Positions 1 through 8,015 of a stretch of DNA of 64,000 nt are shown piece by piece (the first letter of the stretch is position 1; each line of letters opens with the position of its first letter). Under the pieces are notes generated by a model, which was given only the letters and a program-made list of their open reading frames with translations, did no database searches and was not told where the DNA came from. Source of the stretch: Actinoallomurus liliacearum (GTDB taxonomy: Bacteria > Actinomycetota > Actinomycetes > Streptosporangiales > Streptosporangiaceae); NCBI RefSeq assembly GCF_039542035.1, contig NZ_BAABHJ010000020.1, positions 186,001 to 250,000 of the forward strand, read 5' to 3'. The position numbers and the translations under genes are program-made.

Positions 1-183
1 GCCGACTCCGAGCGCCCGGTGTTCGCGTCCGGCGCCCGGGTCGAGCACCAGGACTGGGGCGGCGGCACCGTCCTCGGCGCCAAGGAGGGCCGTCTCACGG
101 TGGTCTTCGACGAGGTCGGCTACAAGGAGCTGCTCGCCGAGACGGTGCTGGAGGAGGGCCTGCTCGCCCCGAGCGACCGGTGA
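1..183 (+). CDS. recQ: C-terminal tail of RecQ-type ATP-dependent DNA helicase (partial)
   Basis: The gene runs off the left edge; only the last 60 codons are present, ending at TGA 181-183. The visible peptide has the pattern V-E-H-x-x-W-G-G-G-T-V near the start, then a VVFDEVGYKEL stretch and a closing EEGLLAP. This matches the small beta-rich tail that ends actinobacterial RecQ helicases, where 'WG.G.V ... LFD.VGYK.L ... GLL' is conserved. The helicase core is outside the window, so the assignment rests on this tail alone. Another actinobacterial helicase or nuclease with the same accessory domain is possible. Confidence 0.65.
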   Translation, partial: ADSERPVFASGARVEHQDWGGGTVLGAKEGRLTVVFDEVGYKELLAETVLEEGLLAPSDR

Positions 184-204
184 GCACGCCGGCGACCGGT
201 CGGA

Positions 205-429
205 ATGGCGGCCGGGCCGCTGGGAGGGGCGGCGCATGGGCGCGCCGCCCGCCGGATGATCGACCAGGGCGGCGGCCGGATCGTCAACGTCACGAGCGTC
301 CACGAGGAGTACCCGCGCGTGGGGTCCGGCCCGTACTGCGCCGCCAAGGGCGGGCTGAAGATGCTGACCCGCGTCCTCGCGCTGGAGCTGTCGGCGTACG
401 GGATCACCGTCAACACGGCCGCCACGGGC
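205..429 (+). pseudogene. Remnant of a short-chain dehydrogenase/reductase gene
   Basis: An open stretch encodes the middle of a classical SDR: GGRIVNVTSVHEEYPRVG (strand with catalytic Ser region), then the catalytic Y-C-A-A-K (YxxxK) and an ALELSAYGITVNT stretch. The N-terminal Rossmann glycine motif (TGxxxGIG) is absent upstream. After ITVNTAA the expected PG motif and the C-terminal 60-80 residues are replaced by the 3' end of the opposite-strand hydrolase gene. Only about 70 of the usual 250 residues survive. It is squeezed between the recQ stop and the convergent hydrolase gene, which suggests a deletion scar. Not expected to be functional. Confidence 0.8.
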
Positions 430-1302
430 TCACAGCTCGATGAGCGTTCCGCGCTGCACGACCTGCACCTTGTCCTGGAGGCCGCGCCGGCGCACCTCGG
501 CGTCGAAGTCGGACAGCGGGGACTTCATCACCGTGTAGTCGTTGTGGTGGATCGGGAGGACGCGGGAGGCGTTCACCAGCTCCACCCAGTCCGCGCCCTG
601 CCTGCCGTCCATGGTGACGAGCAGGGCATTGAGGATCTTGGTGCCGCCGAGGTGGACGACGCCGACGTCGATGTCCGGGTAACGGCGCGGGATCTCGGCC
701 AGGTCGTCGTACATCAGGGTGTCGCCGCTGATGTACATCCGAAGGTCGACCCGCCCGCCCCGGGAGCCGAACTCCAGGATGCTGCCCATCACCGGCGGCA
801 GCAGCATCTGGAACGCCCCCGGCGCGTGCCGTCCGGGGGCCGAGATGACCCGCAGGACCCGGTCGCCGCTGACGAACTCGTGGTCCTCCCAGGTGCGCAG
901 GCCGTGGGAGTTCCCGAAGCCCTGCGGCTTGAGCCGCCGTGCCGCGTGGGGCGTGGTGACGATCGGCAGCTCCTTGTCGAGGTTCCGCCGCGCCACCCGG
1001 TCCCAGTGATCCCCGTGCAGGTGGGACAGGACGATGCCGTCCAGCGGCGGCAGCCGGTCCACGGGAACCGCCGGATCCAGGAGCCGGGTGGTCATGACGC
1101 CCCAACCCAGGTGGACCTTCTGGCCCCGGCGGATGAAGTTCGGATCGGTCAGCAGCGTGAACCCGCCGTACCGGATCACGGTGGTGGCGTTCCCGATGAA
1201 GAACAGCCCATCGGACTTCGGAATCAGGTCCTCTTCGGTCATCACGATCCCCCAGTCGATGTCGTACCCCTCGGGCCCATGATCGAGCGGCGCTGAGGTC
1301 AT
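430..1302 (-). CDS. Metallo-beta-lactamase-fold hydrolase (UlaG/NAPE-PLD-like)
   Basis: A 290-residue cytoplasmic protein of the metallo-beta-lactamase superfamily. The zinc motif HxHxDH is seen as SHLHGDHWDR at about residue 93-102. A GDTLMY (metal-bridging Asp), a later VVHLGG and an IHHNDY near the C-terminus supply the remaining ligands. The frame stays open upstream to 1398, but the first 32 residues are Arg-rich and unlike the family, so the ATG at 1302 (M-T-S-A-P) is preferred. Family members act as lactonases or phosphodiesterases (UlaG-like); the substrate cannot be inferred. The gene is convergent with the SDR remnant and divergent from the DUF6098 gene. Confidence 0.8.
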   Translation of the reverse strand: MTSAPLDHGPEGYDIDWGIVMTEEDLIPKSDGLFFIGNATTVIRYGGFTLLTDPNFIRRGQKVHLGWGVMTTRLLDPAVPVDRLPPLDGIVLSHLHGDHWDRVARRNLDKELPIVTTPHAARRLKPQGFGNSHGLRTWEDHEFVSGDRVLRVISAPGRHAPGAFQMLLPPVMGSILEFGSRGGRVDLRMYISGDTLMYDDLAEIPRRYPDIDVGVVHLGGTKILNALLVTMDGRQGADWVELVNASRVLPIHHNDYTVMKSPLSDFDAEVRRRGLQDKVQVVQRGTLIEL

Positions 1303-1412
1303 CGACGCTCCGGAAGCCGCCCGCCTACCGCGGCACGCGGGTAAAACGTGCTCGCGAGCCGTGAGGACGCATTCGCGCCGGGTAGTGCTCTCCCGCACTG
1401 AGGGGAGGCGCC

Positions 1413-1826
1413 ATGAGAAGCATCGAGAAGCTGAGCGAGCTGACGGAGCTGGTGAGCGGGCGGGAGGAGCTGTACCTGCGGCACTCGGGCGGGCCCGAGT
1501 CGGACGCCGACGGGACGAGCCGTGACTACGAGAGCGGACTGGAACTGCCCGGCCTCTCGGTCGTCCCGCTGAGGTCGCCGCAGTGGTGGAGCCGCCCGTT
1601 GGAGGACTGGATCGCTCGCCAGATCCGGAAATATGCCCACTTGGCGGAGAAGGGGGACGACCGGCACGCCTGGATCCTGGCCGGTGAGGTCTGCGACTTC
1701 GGCCCGGACCACGAGCCCCTCGTCGCCGACTTCCGGCCCGTCGCCGCCCTGAGCGACGACCTGTTGAGGGAGGCGGAGGAGCGCTACCACGACCGCTTCG
1801 AGGTGGGTCGCGACTCGCTCCAGTGA
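1413..1826 (+). CDS. DUF6098-family small protein
   Basis: A 137-residue acidic, Arg/Glu-rich soluble protein with no signal peptide or membrane segment. It begins M-R-S-I-E-K-L-S-E-L and contains LYLRHSGGPESD, WWSRPLEDWIARQ and ILAGEVCDFGPDHEPLV. These are the hallmarks, as I recall them, of the actinobacterial DUF6098 family, which has no known function. A good ribosome-binding site (GGGGAGG) lies 5 nt before the ATG. It is followed closely by a DUF2795 gene. In other actinomycetes both types occur among stress-associated small genes; that context is recollection, not visible here. Confidence 0.65.
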   Translation: MRSIEKLSELTELVSGREELYLRHSGGPESDADGTSRDYESGLELPGLSVVPLRSPQWWSRPLEDWIARQIRKYAHLAEKGDDRHAWILAGEVCDFGPDHEPLVADFRPVAALSDDLLREAEERYHDRFEVGRDSLQ

Positions 1827-1880
1827 GTCGCCCGACCCCGGACCGGGTACGGCGTACCCATCGGGGAAGAGGGTTTGACG

Positions 1881-2069
1881 ATGGCTCAGGACTTCATCGA
1901 AGTGCAGAAGTATCTGTCCGGCGTGGACTACCCGGCGTCCAAGGAGCACCTCCTCGAACACGCCAGGAAGAAGGGCGCGCCGAAGGAGGTCATGGACGAC
2001 CTGAAGGAGATCCCGGAGGAGGAGTACGACGGACCCAACCGCGTCAGCAAGGCGGTCGCCGGGACCTGA
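1881..2069 (+). CDS. DUF2795 domain protein
   Basis: A 62-residue protein consisting almost entirely of a DUF2795 domain. It has VQKYLSGVDYPASKEHLLEH, then KKGAPKEVMDDL and IPEEEYDGPNRVSKAV, the repeated pattern of this family. The fold is predicted helical and the function is unknown. A TTG six bases upstream is in frame, but the ATG at 1881 is preceded by GGGAAGAGGG at a suitable distance. It lies 54 bp after the DUF6098 gene on the same strand, so co-transcription is plausible. Confidence 0.8.
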   Translation: MAQDFIEVQKYLSGVDYPASKEHLLEHARKKGAPKEVMDDLKEIPEEEYDGPNRVSKAVAGT

Positions 2070-2146
2070 CCGGCCGACCACCCGGTTCCGGCCGCCGCAC
2101 GATCACGTACGGCGGCCGTGAACACCAAGGCGACCAGGCGGCGCCC

Positions 2147-2320
2147 CTAGTCCTCGCGACCGGCGGCCATCTGAGGTACGGCAGCGACCTCAACGCGCCG
2201 GCCACCGAGGTCGGTGCTGTGGCTGCGCCACATCGCAGCGATTTCGACACACTGGCCACCTGTGTTCGTGCTAAAGCTGGCCTTACGCCAAAAGATGGCA
2301 GACGCGTCGAGAGTCTTCAC
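2147..2320 (-). CDS. DUF397-like small protein, divergent or truncated C-terminus
   Basis: A 57-codon reading frame starts at GTG 2320 and overlaps the upstream XRE gene's stop as GTGA, the coupling usual for XRE/DUF397 pairs. Residues about 9-30 carry the DUF397 signature: WRKASFSTNTGGQCVEIA (W-R-K-x-S-x-S-x-N-GG-x-C-V-E). The family's second half, normally a VRDSKDP-type strand followed by an aromatic-rich helix, is not recognisable, and the frame continues into MWRSHSTDLGGRRVEV. DUF397 proteins are small partners of DUF5753 XRE regulators in actinomycetes. It could be a decayed gene. Confidence 0.6.
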   Translation of the reverse strand: MKTLDASAIFWRKASFSTNTGGQCVEIAAMWRSHSTDLGGRRVEVAAVPQMAAGRED

Positions 2321-3135
2321 AGGTCCTCCCAAACCGTGCGAAGCAACTTCAGGGAGTCATCTGCGGACATAGCAGCACCCCTGATCAAACTGAAGCTTAA
2401 TACATGAACGCGAATTTTATCGGGCTGGTCGGTCACCTGGCCTTCCGCGTGACCTTCGACATACACGAGATCTGGACCATCGTCGAAACTCAGCAGAGTA
2501 AACGCTCCTGGTAGGCCGGCATAGGTGCCAGTCCGGCTTGGCACGATCTGCACTGTGATGTTGGGTTCTTCGGCGAGCTCGATCAGGTGGTTGATCTGCT
2601 CTTTGCGGGTCTCCTCGTCGCCGATCGGGCGGTGGAGGACGCCTTCGTCGAGGACGAGGACGATTTCGGGTGGGTCATCGCGGGTGAGGATCACCTGACG
2701 TTCCATCCGTGTGGCGACCAGGCTCTCGACCACCTCGGGTCTCCGGCCGGTCTTGAGCACCTCGTGGGCGTACTGCGGGGTCTGGAAGAGGCCCGTGACG
2801 ACCATGTTCTCGAAGATGCACATCATCGTGGCCTTGGCTTCCAGCTCGACGAAGCCGGAGAAGCCTGGGGGTAGTGCGGCGTGTTTGCCGGCGCGGCGGA
2901 TCTCCAGCCACATGCGGTGGAAGGTCTCCGGGGTCTTGAAGTAGGTGTCGAGGTCCTCCGACGTCGCCTCTGACGGTGCGCGCAGGGCGGTCTCGAGCTT
3001 TTCGATCCACTGGGGCGTGCAGCCCAGCGCCTGGGCGAGCGCCGCGCGGGAGAGTTTCGCCGCTTCGCGGTGGCCGCGTAGCACCGCGCCGAAGGCTCGG
3101 ACGAGGGGGTCTCGGGTCAGCGCGCCGTTGGTCAT
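2317..3135 (-). CDS. XRE-family regulator with DUF5753 domain (WhiJ-like)
   Basis: A 272-residue regulator. Residues about 12-65 form an N-terminal Cro/CI helix-turn-helix (AALAQALGCTPQWIEKLE). From about residue 85 comes the DUF5753 domain, with FSGFVELEAKA, the typical GLFQTPQYAHEVL and a LTRDDPPEIVLVLDEGVLHR segment. It is the WhiJ-like protein of actinomycetes, where such regulators act with DUF397 partners in development and antibiotic control. The ATG at 3135 is chosen because GAAAGGA precedes it; the longer frame to 3192 has no family match. It is followed by an overlapping DUF397-like gene and is divergent from two unknown genes. Confidence 0.88.
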   Translation of the reverse strand: MTNGALTRDPLVRAFGAVLRGHREAAKLSRAALAQALGCTPQWIEKLETALRAPSEATSEDLDTYFKTPETFHRMWLEIRRAGKHAALPPGFSGFVELEAKATMMCIFENMVVTGLFQTPQYAHEVLKTGRRPEVVESLVATRMERQVILTRDDPPEIVLVLDEGVLHRPIGDEETRKEQINHLIELAEEPNITVQIVPSRTGTYAGLPGAFTLLSFDDGPDLVYVEGHAEGQVTDQPDKIRVHVLSFSLIRGAAMSADDSLKLLRTVWEDL

Positions 3136-3154
3136 GGTGAGTCCTTTCGGGGGG

Positions 3155-3169
3155 CCACGTGTGACGTGG
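3155..3169. promoter_or_regulatory. Inverted repeat CCACGT-N3-ACGTGG in the XRE divergent promoter
   Basis: A perfect 6+6 bp inverted repeat with a 3 bp spacer lies 20 bp upstream of the XRE start, in the 118 bp gap between divergent genes. It is a reasonable autoregulatory operator for the XRE protein. The same gap also holds AAAGTAACTCAG, a second AT-richer element nearer the rightward gene. Binding is inferred from position only. Confidence 0.35.
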
Positions 3170-3253
3170 GGTGATGCCGGTCTGTAGCTCAAAGTAACTC
3201 AGCGTGTGAGCCTGGTCACTGGAAAACGGCAGGCGATTAAAAGGGAATAAGTC

Positions 3254-3559
3254 GTGAAACCGTACACAGCGGAAGACATTTACGCGTACGCGAAGTGGCT
3301 GACCCAGGAATGCCAGGCGGCGGGACTCAACGCGGAGCAGTACGGGGCGGAAATTCTCATCCACGGGGCGAGCAATCACCTCAGCGAGAGGATCATCTGT
3401 AGACCCGATGAACAGAACCACCTCCGCTGGCACTGGTCCTGGGGAGTCCCCATCGGCCACCTGACCGACTCGTCCCGGCTCCTGGCCGTCGACGACATCG
3501 AGGAACTGATCCGGGTGATCAGCAAGGTCGTCTGCGTCCCACTGCGGCGGGGACAGTGA
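3254..3559 (+). CDS. Hypothetical protein divergent from XRE regulator
   Basis: A 101-residue soluble protein I do not recognise. It starts at GTG 3254 behind AAGGGA. The N-terminus (MKPYTAEDIYAYAKWLTQEC) looks helical, followed by EILIHGASNHLSERI and a Trp/His cluster (HLRWHWSWGVPIGHL), then an ILE-rich helix. No catalytic motif is evident. It is translationally coupled by GTGA to the next gene and shares a divergent promoter with the XRE/DUF5753 regulator, so it is probably part of that regulatory locus. Comparable small proteins with a Trp-rich core often accompany WhiJ-like clusters, but this one's role is unknown. Confidence 0.75.
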   Translation: MKPYTAEDIYAYAKWLTQECQAAGLNAEQYGAEILIHGASNHLSERIICRPDEQNHLRWHWSWGVPIGHLTDSSRLLAVDDIEELIRVISKVVCVPLRRGQ

Positions 3560-3924
3560 CGATGACGCCCGAGGAACGGCTCATACGCTCACTACCGGGG
3601 CTGCGCGCCCTGGTCGACTCGCTCGCGGCGCACCCGCCGTCCGAGGCCAGGGCGTTACTGCACCTGGACTTCCTCATCCGCAAGTACCCGGCCGCCGCCC
3701 GCATGAGCCTGCAACGCCGGCAACGGGCCGACACCGACCCGCCGACACCGCCACAGGGCTGGTCGCCGGTGCTGGACACCGGCGGACTGCCACTGTGGCG
3801 CTGGGCCGGCGGCCAGGTCTGCGTGGCCACCACCGACACCGACCAACTCCGCTACCTCGCCGTGGCCCTGCGACGCTTCGACGAGATGACCCCCGAAGAA
3901 CTCCACGCCTACCTGCGCGGCTGA
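3556..3924 (+). CDS. Hypothetical protein coupled to the 3254 gene
   Basis: A 122-residue protein of unknown function. The GTG at 3556 overlaps the previous stop as GTGA; an in-frame ATG at 3562 is an alternative. The first half is helical (LIRSLPGLRALVDSLAAH, ARALLHLDFLIRKYPAAARM), then a Pro-rich linker (TDPPTPPQGW) leads to a Trp-containing beta-like part (LWRWAGGQVCVATTDTD) and a C-terminal helix. There are no membrane segments. The arrangement implies co-expression with the upstream gene and perhaps control by the divergent XRE protein. Confidence 0.72.
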   Translation: MTMTPEERLIRSLPGLRALVDSLAAHPPSEARALLHLDFLIRKYPAAARMSLQRRQRADTDPPTPPQGWSPVLDTGGLPLWRWAGGQVCVATTDTDQLRYLAVALRRFDEMTPEELHAYLRG

Positions 3925-4168
3925 CCGGGTCAGGCGCGACCGCGACCGCGCCGGACCGAACGCTCGGCGACAGTTCGCTGGAGAGCGACCAGAGCCCACA
4001 TATCAGCACCAGCAAGGACCGCTTTCCCGAGCGTTTCGGCACGCCTCCGCGCAACCGCTGTGGTCAGTCGCGGGCCGCTCTCAACTCGGCCGCGCGGGCC
4101 CGCCGTTGCCGGTCGCCGATGTCCGCCCTCCCTGAACCGCATGTACGTCGTCACCTCCGGTGACCTGC

Positions 4169-4930
4169 TCAGTGATGGGGTCGGGTGGCGGTGGCGGTGA
4201 CCCATGCCTGGGCGAACATCGCGCTCGGCCTGGTGGCCCAATCGCGGAGTCGGCGGGCCTGGGCGGTCTGTCCCGCCGCGTCGAGTTGGACCGCGAGGTA
4301 GTCGGCGATGCGGGAGGGGTCGGCGTAGCGCTCGTAGTGCGCGTTCAGGTGGCATTGCTCGAATCCCGCGTCGAGCAGGTACTGGCCGAGTTTGCGGCCG
4401 ACGAAGGGGTCTCCGCCGTTGGCCTGCTGCAGGCGTGTGTAGGCGCTGATGGCGTCGTCCGACGGCGGGCTCAACAGGAATCCGCCCCAGTCGGGACTGC
4501 AGAGGCCGACTCTCCCGCCGGGGCGCAGCACTCTTCGGATTTCGGCCAGTGCACGGGCCGGGTGGGCGAGGTGTTCCATCAGGGCGTGGGAGAAGACGCG
4601 GTCGACGGATCGATTGTCCAGGGGAATGTCGTAACAGGAGCCTTCCTGGAACTCGATGTTGGTGAGGCCTTTTCCTCGGGCGAGGGCGCGTGCGCTGAGG
4701 AGTTGGGCCGCTTGCCGGTCGAGGCCGAGCACGTGTCCCGGTGCGACGGCGGCGGCGAGGTCGGTGGTGATGGTGCCGGGCCCGCACCCCAGGTCCAGGA
4801 GTGTCATTCCCGAGGCCAGGTGCGGCAGGAAGAAACGCGCGTGCGTCGCGGCTGTTCTGGCGGCCATGAAGTCGATGGCGGAGGCGTCATGGCCGGGTGT
4901 GTAGCGTTCGGTTTCGGGCGTGCCGGTCAT
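4169..4930 (-). CDS. Class I SAM-dependent methyltransferase
   Basis: A 253-residue methyltransferase. Motif I is LLDLGCGPGTITTDLA at about residues 43-58, followed by VLGLDRQAAQL (acidic residue binding the ribose), motif III-like FSHALMEHL, and LRPGGRVGL. It is closest to the UbiE/Methyltransf_11 group, which methylates small molecules. The ATG at 4930 overlaps the stop of the upstream MFS gene as ATGA, so translation is coupled. The frame continues upstream only as a shadow of the MFS gene. Pairing with an exporter suggests modification and efflux of one compound. The substrate is unknown. Confidence 0.85.
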   Translation of the reverse strand: MTGTPETERYTPGHDASAIDFMAARTAATHARFFLPHLASGMTLLDLGCGPGTITTDLAAAVAPGHVLGLDRQAAQLLSARALARGKGLTNIEFQEGSCYDIPLDNRSVDRVFSHALMEHLAHPARALAEIRRVLRPGGRVGLCSPDWGGFLLSPPSDDAISAYTRLQQANGGDPFVGRKLGQYLLDAGFEQCHLNAHYERYADPSRIADYLAVQLDAAGQTAQARRLRDWATRPSAMFAQAWVTATATRPHH

Positions 4931-6093
4931 CGTGCGATCGCCGCCTTGGCACGCGCGTCGATCTTCCCTGAGCAGATGGCCAGTGCGAGCCCGGCGGCGG
5001 CCAATACCGCGCCGATGGCGTTGGGGCTGGTGTAGCCGAACCCGGCGCTGATCACCGTGCCGCCGAGGAACGCGCCGAGCGCGTTGGCGATGTTGAATGC
5101 CGACAGGTTCAGCGCGGAGGCGAGGGTGGGGGCGCCTGCGGCCGTGTCCAGGATGCGCATCTGCAGCGCCGGGACGGTCGCGAAGCCGAACAGTCCGAGC
5201 ATGAACAGGGTGCAGGCCGCGAGGGCCTTGCTGTGCGCCGTCACCACGAACACGCTCAGCACGACGGTCAGTCCGGCCAGGAACACGTACAGGCTGGGCA
5301 TGAGCCGGCGTCCGGCGTAGCGGCCCGACAGCAGGTTGCCGGTGGCCATGCCCAGACCGAAGATGACGAGCAGCACCGTCATGCTGGAAGCGCTGAACCC
5401 CGCGACGTCGGTCATCATCGGCGCCACGTAGGTGAAAGAGGCGAAGACACCACCGAAACCCGCCGTCGTCACCGCCATCGCGAGCCAGACCTGCGGCCGC
5501 CGTAGCGTCGCCAGTTCCGAACGCAGCCCGGCCTCGCCCTCGGGCCGCAGCCGACGTGGGACCAGCGCGGCGATACCGACTCCCGACAGCGCGCCCAACG
5601 CCGCGATCGCCCAGAACGTGGCCCGCCAGCCTGCGGCCTGCCCCAGCCATGTCACCAGCGGCACCCCGGCCACGTTCGCCATGGTGAACCCGCCGAACAT
5701 GATCGACATGGCGCTTCCACGTCGTTCCGGCGGCACGATCCGCACCGCGACCACTGACCCGACCCCGAACAGCGCCCCCTGCGGCACGCCTGCGACCACC
5801 CTGGCCACCAGCAGCAGGCCATAGCCGGAGGCGATCGCCGACAAGACGCTGCCCGCCACCAGCAGCGCCGCGACGACCAGCAGGGTCGCGCGGCGAGTCA
5901 GGCGGGCCGAGGCCGCGGTGAGGAGCGGCGCACCGACGATCACCCCGGCGGCGTATCCGGTGATCAGTCCCCCCGCGGCCGGAATCGACACTCCGACCCC
6001 GCGGGCGACCTGCGGCAACAGTCCCATGATGGCGAACTCCGAAGTCCCCACGCCGAACGCCATGACGGCCAAAGCGAACAAAGCCAACGGCAT
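4927..6093 (-). CDS. MFS transporter, AraJ/DHA1-type efflux permease
   Basis: A 388-residue protein with about 12 hydrophobic segments. It starts MPLALFALAVMAFGVGTSEF, the typical opening of the AraJ/YdhP/NepI group of drug:H+ antiporters (DHA1). Between helices 2 and 3 lies ARLTRRATLLV, and motif C-like GVPQGALFGVGS sits in the fifth helix. Family members export sugars, nucleosides or drugs; the substrate is not deducible. It is the first gene of a two-gene operon with a methyltransferase and is divergent from a GlxA-type regulator 104 bp away, which may control it. Confidence 0.88.
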   Translation of the reverse strand: MPLALFALAVMAFGVGTSEFAIMGLLPQVARGVGVSIPAAGGLITGYAAGVIVGAPLLTAASARLTRRATLLVVAALLVAGSVLSAIASGYGLLLVARVVAGVPQGALFGVGSVVAVRIVPPERRGSAMSIMFGGFTMANVAGVPLVTWLGQAAGWRATFWAIAALGALSGVGIAALVPRRLRPEGEAGLRSELATLRRPQVWLAMAVTTAGFGGVFASFTYVAPMMTDVAGFSASSMTVLLVIFGLGMATGNLLSGRYAGRRLMPSLYVFLAGLTVVLSVFVVTAHSKALAACTLFMLGLFGFATVPALQMRILDTAAGAPTLASALNLSAFNIANALGAFLGGTVISAGFGYTSPNAIGAVLAAAGLALAICSGKIDARAKAAIAR

Positions 6094-6197
6094 GACGCCG
6101 CACTCCTCACGTCGCGGAAAAGATCGCTCTCCAGCCTGGTCGGCAGCCCACCCGAACCGTGAGCGGCAGAAACGGCAACGTGGGATAGATTTCCGCC

Positions 6198-7184
6198 ATG
6201 CTGCGTGTGGGAGTACTGGTCACCGAGCACACCCGCGTATTCGACTACGCCGTGGCCACCGAGGTCTGGGGACTCGACCGGACCGCCCGCGGCGTCCCCC
6301 CTTTCGAACTGCGCACCTGCGGCCCGCACGGCGCCACGGTGCCCATGCAGCCGGGCGTGACCTGCGTTCCCGATCTCGGTCTGGACGGCTTGGAAGCGTG
6401 CGACCTGGTCGTCGTACCCGGCGTTCAGTACCCCACAGAGCCCGTCCACCCGCACGTGCTCGCCGCTCTCCGCGCCGCCCACGCACGCGGCGCCACCGTC
6501 GCGTCCCTGTGCTCGGGCGCATTCCTGCTGGCGGCGGCCGGTCTGCTGAAGGGCCGCCGGGCAACCGCGCACTGGCTCGACGCCGAGGAACTCGCCTGCC
6601 GCTACCCCGATGTGACCGTGGACCCCAATGTCCTGTTCGTCGGGGACGGCGCCGTGTGGACCTCTGCGGGCGTGGCGGCGGGCATCGATCTGTGCCTGCA
6701 CCTGGTCCGCCGCGATCACGGCGCCGCCGCCGCGGCCGAGATCGCCCGCACCATGGTCACCGCACCGTTCCGGCCCGGCGGGCAGGCGCAGTTCATCACC
6801 CGTCCCGTCCCCACCGGTGCCGGCCAGGCCGACGACCTGTCCGAGCTACGCGAACGAATCCTGAACGACCTGGCCCACCCATGGACCGTCACGGAGATGG
6901 CGAGCCTGGCCCGCATGTCCGAGCGCAGCTTCGCCCGCCGCTTCGTCCAGACGACCGGCGACACCCCTCTGCAATGGCTCCTGACCCAGCGCGTCCTGGC
7001 CGCCCAGCACCTCCTCGAGGTCAGCGACCTGCCCATCACCGCCATAGCCGGCCGCTGCGGTTTCGGCACACCCCTCACCATGCGCCACCACTTCACCCGC
7101 CACGTCGGCCTGCCACCCCGCGACTACCGCCGGGCCTTCGGCACCATCACTGATCACACCGGCGCCTCCGGCCCGCAGGTCTGA
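6198..7184 (+). CDS. GlxA/FtrA-type transcriptional regulator (DJ-1/PfpI + AraC HTH)
   Basis: A 328-residue regulator. The N-terminal DJ-1/PfpI domain (about 1-180) includes VVVPGVQYP and the nucleophile-elbow-like ASLCSGAFLLAAAG with a Cys in the usual position. The C-terminal AraC DNA-binding domain (about 215-315) has two HTH motifs, including WTVTEMASLARMSERSFARR and AIAGRCGFGTPLTMRHHF. Such proteins sense small ligands and activate neighbouring operons. Its divergent placement from the MFS/methyltransferase operon makes that operon the likely target. ATG 6198 aligns with the family start. Confidence 0.9.
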   Translation: MLRVGVLVTEHTRVFDYAVATEVWGLDRTARGVPPFELRTCGPHGATVPMQPGVTCVPDLGLDGLEACDLVVVPGVQYPTEPVHPHVLAALRAAHARGATVASLCSGAFLLAAAGLLKGRRATAHWLDAEELACRYPDVTVDPNVLFVGDGAVWTSAGVAAGIDLCLHLVRRDHGAAAAAEIARTMVTAPFRPGGQAQFITRPVPTGAGQADDLSELRERILNDLAHPWTVTEMASLARMSERSFARRFVQTTGDTPLQWLLTQRVLAAQHLLEVSDLPITAIAGRCGFGTPLTMRHHFTRHVGLPPRDYRRAFGTITDHTGASGPQV

Positions 7185-7212
7185 ACGACACGCGGCCACC
7201 CGCCGGGTACGG

Positions 7213-7425
7213 TCAGTCGTCCTGTTCGGCGCGGCGTTCGGCGCCGGTCTCCTCGGCGTAGCCGACGTCCTGGCCCTGCACGCGGCCGACGAACGTCTCG
7301 TTCGGTGTGGTCCCGGTGGTGGTGCCCTGGTCCGGCTTTTCCGGGTCTGGCTCGCCGCCGACGTCGCGGCTGTTCGCCACGCCCTCGTCGAGTGGCACGT
7401 CCCGCTCCGGCTTCTTCGCACCCAT
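7213..7425 (-). CDS. Small disordered hydrophilic protein
   Basis: A 70-residue, low-complexity, charged protein rich in Glu, Asp, Gly and Thr, with no predicted fold. It begins MGAKKPERDVPLDEGV and includes DPEKPDQGTTTGTTPNETFV. A convincing GGGAG ribosome-binding site lies upstream of the ATG at 7425, which supports it as a real gene. Similar small unstructured proteins are common next to stress-related genes of actinomycetes. Function unknown. Confidence 0.6.
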   Translation of the reverse strand: MGAKKPERDVPLDEGVANSRDVGGEPDPEKPDQGTTTGTTPNETFVGRVQGQDVGYAEETGAERRAEQDD

Positions 7426-7447
7426 TTCCCTGCTCCCTTCCGGTCGG

Positions 7448-7900
7448 TCAGCGGTTCGCGCGGAGGCCTCGGTAGGTGGCGGCCGTGACGACTCCGTACG
7501 CCAGGTGCGGCACGACGTCCGAGACCCACCCGGCGGCTCCCCAGGTGCGCGGGTCGGTGAGGCCCAGCGCGACGGCCGGTCCCTCGCTCGCCACGGACGC
7601 CGCCGCCCCGAGGGCCAGCGCGTCGGGCAGGGTCCTCCCGCGCGAGCGGATCAGGCCGTACGCGACGCCGACCCCGATGCCCACGCCGAATCCCAGCAGG
7701 GCGCCGAGGGCCTGACGGCGGTTGTCGGCGGTCTCGTCCTCGCCGAGCGACACGCCGGCGCGCTCGGTCGTCTTCTCGACCATCTGTTCCGGGACCTGGC
7801 TGCCCGAACGTCCTCGCAGGGCCATGTCGGCGTACGTGACCGCGTTCAGCGCGGCCGTACCCGCCGCGCCCGCCAACGCTCCGGAGAGCGGACCGTTCAC
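7448..7900 (-). CDS. Small integral membrane protein, unknown function
   Basis: A 150-residue protein with about four Gly/Ala-rich hydrophobic segments: LSGALAGAAGTAALNAV, ALGALLGFGVGIGVGVAYGL, ALALGAAASVASEGPAVA and VVPHLAYGVVTAATY. The loop after helix 1 is charged and carries VPEQMVEKTTERAG. The frame extends to 8062, but the GTG at 7900 has a GAGGGGGG site and begins just before the first helix, so it is preferred. It lies 22 bp upstream of the small hydrophilic gene on the same strand, forming a probable two-gene unit. It is divergent from topoisomerase IB. No enzymatic motif seen. Confidence 0.75.
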   Translation of the reverse strand: MNGPLSGALAGAAGTAALNAVTYADMALRGRSGSQVPEQMVEKTTERAGVSLGEDETADNRRQALGALLGFGVGIGVGVAYGLIRSRGRTLPDALALGAAASVASEGPAVALGLTDPRTWGAAGWVSDVVPHLAYGVVTAATYRGLRANR

Positions 7901-8015
7901 GATGAGCCCCCCTCGTCGCTCTTCCCGTCGTGAAGAGCCCCTTTCCCGGGACGGGAGAGATATGCCGGTCTGCCGGAATGCCTGCTCGCCGGGAGGGTAG
8001 ACGGGGGTCGTGACG

